From assembly GCF_000002235.5 (NCBI RefSeq), contig NW_022145606.1, positions 20,263,480-20,327,479 of the forward strand: 64,000 nucleotides of DNA. The letters are read 5' to 3'. A program made the translations under genes and the position numbers. The notes below the pieces were generated by a model. That model searched no databases and was not told where the DNA came from. It saw only the letters and a list, made by a program, of their open reading frames with translations. Position 1 is the first letter of the stretch. Each line of letters opens with the position of its first letter. Origin of the DNA: Strongylocentrotus purpuratus (Eukaryota > Echinodermata > Echinoidea > Camarodonta > Strongylocentrotidae). This document shows, one piece after another, positions 58,111 to 64,000 of this stretch.

Positions 58111-59460
58111 TAGTTCAGTTCAGTTCATTTATTTAAATCATAAAACCATAACATAATATATATACAAAAGTAACATGAAACAATCATAATCTTACAATTC
58201 TGGAATTAAGAAATCGGAGATTAAAAAGGAAGTTTGAAAAAACTTGTAAGTAAAATAGTCCCCTGACATAAATAATAAATAACGAGATTACATGTCTGTA
58301 CACGTTACAACAATAATAACAATATATAAATAAGAAACTACACATTTTAGATACACACACAAAAACATCATTCACTAACACACACGCACACACATGCATG
58401 GTACATTGCAAGGTAGAACAACTAAAAAGAAAGAGTTAAGGGAAATAAGAAGAGACCAACTGTCTCTTCAATAGAAATTTAAAGGATGATAAAGGTGTGC
58501 ATAATGTTAGCTTATCAGTTAAATCATTCCAAATACGGGGACCATTATGTCTTAAAAAGAGTAAAGCATTAACTGGGTAGAGACCTTTGGATAATGATAT
58601 TTGATACAGGAACGAGTATTATATGAATGAACAGATTTATTAAGGATAAACATTTGACAAACTCTTTTAGGTACATAATTATTATAAACATTATACATCA
58701 TAATAGCACTTTGAATTGTATGTATATCATAAATATTGAGTGTTCTTAGGCGAAACAACAGGGGACGTGAATGAGCTTGATAATGGGAGTTTGTACATAT
58801 TTTTAAAGCTTTCTTTTGAAGTTTATGGAGACGTTTTAGTTTAGTTGTTCCCACACCGGCCCAGATGATATTACAGTAATGTAAGTAAGGCAAAATTAAA
58901 CAATTATAAAACATAAACAATACTTTTTCAGGCAGAAATACACGTAATTTACAAAGAACACCAATGTTTTTAGATATTTTGTTAGTTATATACAATCGAT
59001 GATCCTGAAAAGATAAAGTATCATCCAAAAGGATACCAAGAAATTTAACAGAAGAGCACACGTTCAAATTTATATTGTTAATAAATATTTGTATATCATT
59101 AATATTGCAAGGATTAGTTTTATTATGAAAATAAAGTACACTTGTTTTGTCATAATTTATAATCAATTCATTAGCATTAAACCATTCAACAACCTTTTCT
59201 AATTATTTATTTACTTCTGACATTAATTTATCAAAATCATTATGAGATGCAATCAGGTTTGTGTCGTCAGCAAATAAGACAAAATGAAAAAAAGATAAAG
59301 CAGAACTAAGGTCATTTATGTAAATTAAAAATAGGAGAGGACCCAGTATGGAGCCCTGTGGGACTCCATACTGGATCCTCTCTCTGTCAGAAATAAAACT
59401 GCTGTATGATGTAAATTGAATACGATCACTTAAATAAATATTACTCCCTTGTTTTTCTAA
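58111..59460 (-). mobile_element. CR1/Daphne-like LINE, 3' part
   Basis: On the minus strand: YGVPQGSILGPLLFLIYINDL (motif B) near 59370-59310, LFADDTNLI (motif C) near 59280-59250, then an open frame 59166-58552 with FLGILLDDTLSFQDH, LPYLHYCNIIWAG, KLQKKALKICTNSHY and HSYNTRS. These are the usual C-terminal RT landmarks of CR1/Jockey-group LINEs. The 3' end is AAATAAATGAACT followed by repeated GAACT units. It is 5' truncated just upstream of motif B, with at least one stop between the blocks. The unit A element lacks it (site near 5720). It is similar in layout to, but clearly a different family from, the LINE at 7440. Confidence 0.85.
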
Positions 59461-59568
59461 GATGGTGACGTAGGTGTAAATATGGTGACGTAGGTGTAAA
59501 GACCGGACTAGTGATCGTCTGAACGATGGTCGTGTTAGCTACGCCTACCTTTAACCCCGACCTATTTA

Positions 59569-59782
59569 AACTATGAATATGACAGACAAAGAAAGCGGAC
59601 AAAATATACAGCTCCCTAGGTAGACAAAGGAACATCCTTTCACTGCTATTATGTAGAAAGGTGAATATGCATGTGACACCTGTTCTACACATTTTTACAT
59701 AATAGCAGTGAAGGGATGTTCCTTTGTCTACATGGGGAACTGAATATTTTGTCCGCTTTCTTTGTCAGTCATATTCATAGTG
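59569..59782. mobile_element. Hairpin MITE flanked by TTA (214 bp)
   Basis: Arms of about 95 nt pair almost perfectly (CTATGAATATGAC at the left and GTCATATTCATAG at the right, with GACAAAGAAAGCGGACAAAA and GTAGACAAAGGAACATC inside) around a loop of about 25 nt. TTA occurs at 59566-59568 and 59783-59785. Unit A has the joined sequence CTATTTACTCCTG at about 5797, an empty site. A TTA duplication suits PIF/Harbinger-type elements; there is no transposase. Confidence 0.85.
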
Positions 59783-61684
59783 TTACTCCTGTACAAATCC
59801 ACGAGTAACTCACTAACACGACTAGAGCTAACTCAAACCGGGTTGGCCAAACTTTGTGTATATATGGCTCTAAGTAAGTTACGCTGGTCGGTGGAAGATC
59901 GTGTTAACTAAATCGTGGCAAGTTAGTCCTAGTAAGAGCATTTGGACAACTTATGGTGTTAGTGACTTTATTGCTTATACCTAGAATAAAACAGTAATAC
60001 AAAGTCTTGTGACCGAGAAAAAACTTTTACAAGGACTGTTTCTAACTACAGCTGGTTATTTCCATTTAGGGGTGAGGATAAGCACCCCCACCCCCTCCCC
60101 CACCCCCTCATGAAACCATTCAATCGATTTGGATCACAATGAATGTCAATCCATTCATTTATATTCATGATAATTTTTTTAACAAAATAGAGCAACGGAG
60201 CACATCTTTTGTCAACGCTCGTTCATTGTGTGTTTGGGGGACAATTACTCTGTTGTTCTACTTGCCATATGCATGCACTGTATGCATGCATGGGTGAAAA
60301 TGCCCATGAATTTGTGTGCAAATTTGGGCCAAGTGAGCATCAGTTTCAAGTTGGATGACATACAACTAGAGGCCATCTTGAATTGCACTTAATACAAATG
60401 TTACGATGAATACAAGTTGGGGGAATTTGTTATCAGCTTTCTTTTTGACTTCATGTTACGAATGTAAAAATCACAACATACTCGTATGTAAAGTGGGCTG
60501 TAAATTGAATGTATATCATTTTTGCTTTGAACAAGGCTGGTTTCATATAAAGAAGGGAATGACAAATATGTAAAATTGTAATAATGCAAAAAAAAGAGAA
60601 ACAGGTGTATGCATGTGAGATTATGAATCCACATAAGGTCCTACAACATGAGAATAAAGGTTAATAATATCTCACACTGTATGTCTCTTTTTCTTTCTTC
60701 TTTTCTCTATCTCTCACTGCCCGAATTGCGTCATTATTTGGTTGGCATGGCACCCCAATGTAACCTTATTTATTGTATTTCTATATCGAAATGAAATGTA
60801 TGCCACAACAAACTTGTCATTTTTACCACTCGTGGATTTAAACCGAAAAATTGATAAATTATATAGATTCCTGGCAAGGAGATGACTGAATACACTGTTT
60901 TGCACGCTTGCTCGCAAATATATTTGGGACCCGGTCAATATCTTTTTAGACGACAGACCCTATTTACAATGGACAATAGATAAAAACGCATGTACATTAT
61001 TAGCTAACGTACCACAAGAAGGAAAACAATATTTACTTTGAAGTTAAAATTAACATCATGGGATAAGACTAGATGATACTCGGTTGTTTCCATAAATACA
61101 ATTATAATTGTTCATAACCAAGAAACATCACAATACAGTGCCGTGACTCGTTTTCTGAGAAATTGTTATACTCATATATTCCCTCAGCGATTAAGACAAC
61201 AGAATACTTCTCTGTGTATTGACGGAATAGTTTCAATATGTTTAATCTAACATTACATTGTATGATGTGTTCGAGTATGAGGTTGTCAACACTAACTAAA
61301 CACGATCCGTCGTAACATTGGTTTAAAAACATACAATAAGAGCTAAGTCTGATCCAATCCAAAAGGTTTTCGATTTTATAACACCTTTTTCTTGCAGTTA
61401 TAACGCGTTGCATACAATGCCCTTATATTATGGTTCGGCCACCTGATAGTATCACTTTTCAAGAACACTTCCATTAAAGCGCGCATACGATCCTAAACCT
61501 ATGTAAAGAACAAGATCAACGTGTCAATTTTGCTTTCAATCATTAATCCTGCAATTTGTAATAATTTATTCAAATTATGTTACTATAAAATTGTGAAGTA
61601 CATTTTATCTTATCACTCGAAAGCCTTTCAATAGTACACATGTTTTGGATAATGCATGTATGATATAGCTCACGACCACTAACA

Positions 61685-61686
61685 AT

Positions 61687-61741
<55 letters not shown>
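61685..61741. repeat. (AT)n microsatellite
   Basis: Almost pure AT dinucleotide repeats upstream of copy 4. The homologous place in unit A (about 10630) has only a short ATATATAT run. Confidence 0.95.
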
Positions 61742-61743
<2 letters not shown>

Positions 61744-61979
61744 TGTTATTTGCTCTCAGTGCATTATTTTTTTCAATAATATACATAGGTTGATCTTGCA
61801 AATGCGCATCGCCAATATTCATGACCATACAAGTGCTTGATTATACAAATGCCAAACCAGTAAATGACCTTTGTATATAAGTTTCAAAGCAATTTCACTG
61901 AAGGGAATACATTGGTTTTCATCAACATTCTTTGTTTCAATGTTCATGAAGACATATTATTAATGGAAGTCATTTTACT

Positions 61980-62204
61980 AAACATATTTTATTCTCTTCT
62001 TTTCACTTTGTCTTTTCCTTTTTCCTTCTTCTTCAATCCCCTCTTTAAATCTCTTTCTCTTTCACTTTTTACTCATCTTTTTTCTCTCCCTCTGTGCCTC
62101 CCCCCATCCCTCCTAACGTTCCCTCATTCTTTCTCCCTTCATTTCCTCTCCGTCTATCCCTTCCCCGTTCATCCAACCCATAATTCCCCCATCCCCCTCT
62201 CTCC

Positions 62205-62235
<31 letters not shown>

Positions 62236-62240
62236 AACAG
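61980..62240 (+). promoter_or_regulatory. Long polypyrimidine tract and 3' splice acceptor, copy 4
   Basis: About 250 nt of C/T-rich DNA ending CAACAG (AG at 62239-62240). The downstream alternative reads TATAAAG, a poor acceptor. The open frame 61864-62313 across the tract is out of frame with the TRIM exon and is not called. Confidence 0.65.
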
Positions 62241-62275
62241 AATTGTTCTGTATAAAGGTCAATACTCTGATCAGG

Positions 62276-64000
62276 ATGGCGGCAAACTTCAGCTCTGCAG
62301 GAAACACCTGTGAAGGAGAGAACTGTGAGGTAATCACAGATGTGACGTACTACGTAACGGAGAAGAAGACGCTCTGCGATGGCTGCGCCTCCAAAGAGGG
62401 ATGCATCGGAAAAGCAAGAAAGGGTGGGTTGAATCTTTATTGTGAGGAGCATAATGAAGAAATGAAACTATATTGTAAAACACATGATGTAGCACTGTGT
62501 TATTCATGCGCACATATAGATCATCAACAGCCTTGCGTGCAACAGGGTTTAGACCGCGCCATCATGGAAAGTAAAGCGAGCCTAATCACTCTAAAAGAAC
62601 AGGCAAAGGACAGATTGAAGCTGTGTCGAGTTTATGGAGATCAGATTCAAAAGTGTAGACAAGACACCGACACCCATCTACAAGCTTTGAAAGAGGAAGT
62701 TGATTCGGTAATAAATGAGGCGATCCAAACAGAAAAGGACAAAGAGGAGGAGGATGCTGCAAAAATCAACCAGGAGAGTGATAAGAAGAATTCAAAACTT
62801 CACGAGGCGATTAAACAAATTAATGAAAAGATTCGGAAAAACGACGAGGAGAGAAAAAATCTACTTGAACTGAACCGTTCAAATGCAGAGAGAAGACGAG
62901 AACCAATCGACAACAAACAGCATGGACTTCACACAGACATACAAACCATCGCTGAAGAGAAAGAGAGAAAGATTGGACAGTTAGAGATATCTTGGCAAGA
63001 TAATACAAAAACCACAGAGACCGAAATACAGAAACTTGATACAGTACTGAAAGAAGATTCAAATGTCGTCAAAGATGGGCATCGTGTAGAGACATCAGTG
63101 AGTGGTATATTAAAGAAGCCGCTGAATGAGGATGAGGTAAAACAAATCACTGGGGTAATTTCAGGTGTGAGGTTTGTGAAGGGTGCTGGGAGAAAGAAGT
63201 ATGATGGGAGGATTGATGGGTATGATAGGGAGTGGAAGCTCATTGATACAATCAATGTCAGTGATAACATCACATTACCGACCATTGTAGGATACATAGA
63301 TGAATGCAATGTGATCATCTCAGATAGATTAAGTGGTAGCCTACATACATACATGTTAGATATAAACACTAAAAATACTCAGAGAGTGATAACCGGTAGT
63401 GATACAACATGGGTTTCTTCCTGTGCATTGCTGAATGATAGCAAGGTAGTATGCGGTAAATACAGTAAAGGGTGTACAGGGGACAGTTTGACTGGATGCA
63501 TCAGTATGTATGACAGACAATGGAAGCACATCAATGACGTCACAATACCAAGAAACACAGCGGATGGTGACGCAGGGGTAGAGGTAGCTGTTGACCAGGA
63601 TGGGATGATCATCGCGGCTGAGTGGGGTCACGCTAAGATATACGTCATCAACCCATCTGATGGTAAGATCATGAATACCATCGCATGTAAACAAAAAATG
63701 TTGATGCGCGGTGTTCTTTCATCAGGTCACATCATCGCTCGACCCTCACCACCAGAACACAGAATATTCATCATCGACAGACAGGGTGCTCAAAGGGAAA
63801 TCCCCCACAGTGGTGTTGTCATGAAAGCCTGCATCGATCATATGAAGGACGACATCTACGTCGTGACATCAGATGATGAGTACAAGACATGTGTGATCGA
63901 TCAGGTGATGAGCGGGATTGACATGAAGAAGAGAAGGGTAGCATCATTCCCTCTATCAAGTAGATTGGGTAATAGGAAGAAACAGTGTAAATATTCTCGC
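62276..64000 (+). CDS. TRIM-like protein copy 4, partial at the window end
   Basis: Open from the ATG at 62276 through 575 codons to the last base of the window; about 25 more residues would be expected. It starts MAANFSSAGNTCEGENC like copy 2. The B-box 2 is complete: C-x2-H (CEEH), C-x2-H (CKTH), CYSCAHIDHQQPC. The coiled coil and propeller match copy 2 without frame breaks; the propeller includes YVINPSDG and DDIYVVTSDDEYK. Near the end it diverges (NRKKQCKYSR in place of an NRMTHLLLSR-like stretch) while the frame is kept. It is probably a functional gene, with the same role and caveats as copy 2. Confidence 0.88.
   Translation, partial: MAANFSSAGNTCEGENCEVITDVTYYVTEKKTLCDGCASKEGCIGKARKGGLNLYCEEHNEEMKLYCKTHDVALCYSCAHIDHQQPCVQQGLDRAIMESKASLITLKEQAKDRLKLCRVYGDQIQKCRQDTDTHLQALKEEVDSVINEAIQTEKDKEEEDAAKINQESDKKNSKLHEAIKQINEKIRKNDEERKNLLELNRSNAERRREPIDNKQHGLHTDIQTIAEEKERKIGQLEISWQDNTKTTETEIQKLDTVLKEDSNVVKDGHRVETSVSGILKKPLNEDEVKQITGVISGVRFVKGAGRKKYDGRIDGYDREWKLIDTINVSDNITLPTIVGYIDECNVIISDRLSGSLHTYMLDINTKNTQRVITGSDTTWVSSCALLNDSKVVCGKYSKGCTGDSLTGCISMYDRQWKHINDVTIPRNTADGDAGVEVAVDQDGMIIAAEWGHAKIYVINPSDGKIMNTIACKQKMLMRGVLSSGHIIARPSPPEHRIFIIDRQGAQREIPHSGVVMKACIDHMKDDIYVVTSDDEYKTCVIDQVMSGIDMKKRRVASFPLSSRLGNRKKQCKYSR

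Larger units (their letters stand above)
58053..59960. mobile_element. Diverged copy of the 5651-6358 element with two nested insertions
   Basis: The left end GTCTTGTTTAGATGG at about 58052 matches the unit A element. The right inverted end is missing: at about 59963 the sequence passes straight into unit DNA matching 6540. Its interior is interrupted by a CR1-like LINE (58111-59460) and by a hairpin element (59569-59782). Confidence 0.65.
55910..64000 (+). repeat. Tandem unit D of the TRIM-like array (runs off the window)
   Basis: Begins with AGTTTGCTAGAAAATGATTAT, matching position 2 of unit A. It lacks most of A 600-4200 but keeps A 4260-7440 (56750-57260 and 57260-60610) and A 9505-11200 (60625-62276), then exon copy 4. 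Within it AGCAACGGAGCACATC occurs twice (56788 and 60192), the same internal sub-duplication as in unit A. Outside the listed elements I see no other gene. Confidence 0.75.

Noticed and set aside
1-64000. CRISPR arrays, bacterial operons, rRNA or tRNA genes
   Set aside because: None seen. The spaced repeats in the window are transposon or minisatellite units, and no cloverleaf or rRNA core was recognised by eye.

Overview
The window reads as animal nuclear DNA, most likely from an echinoderm such as a sea urchin (inferred from an intron-poor expanded RING-less TRIM/B-box family, CR1-like and L1/Tx1-like LINEs and many palindromic MITEs; no species-diagnostic gene is present). It is AT-rich, gene-poor and dominated by duplication.

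The backbone is a tandem array of four long related units. Each full unit holds purine- or pyrimidine-rich tracts, a 240-350 bp polypyrimidine stretch ending in a 3' splice site, one large coding exon for a B-box / coiled-coil / beta-propeller protein of about 600 residues, and several kb of AT-rich downstream DNA made of degenerate repeats of about 220 bp. The exons start at 11199 (copy 1, one frameshift), 25342 (copy 2, intact, 601 aa), 42993 (copy 3, a 5-nt deletion plus a LINE insertion) and 62276 (copy 4, open to the window end). Similarity among copies changes partner along the exon, which suggests gene conversion.

Unit A is about 1-20760, B about 20760-31080, C about 31080-55910 and D about 55910-64000. 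B lacks about 5 kb present in A and D. C carries about 10 kb of unrelated DNA (31.5-42.0 kb) upstream of its exon. Comparing units reveals empty sites for many insertions: a 716-bp hAT-like element (2834-3549), a 2670-bp hAT-like element carrying a 14-unit minisatellite (14205-16874, perfect 8-bp target duplication), palindromic MITEs, two CR1-like LINE fragments (7440-9505 and 58111-59460, both minus strand), and a TTAA-flanked piggyBac-like element (36393-37166) that lies in the non-duplicated part.

The most unusual object is a nearly intact 6.98-kb L1/Tx1-like LINE (44581-51559) inside exon copy 3. Between a standard ORF1 and a standard endonuclease/reverse-transcriptase ORF2 it has a third open frame of 460 codons. 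This frame encodes a hydrophobic, probably multi-pass membrane protein with an internal duplication, and overlaps the ORF2 start by 11 nt. I do not recognise this protein; it is the best candidate here for something undescribed.
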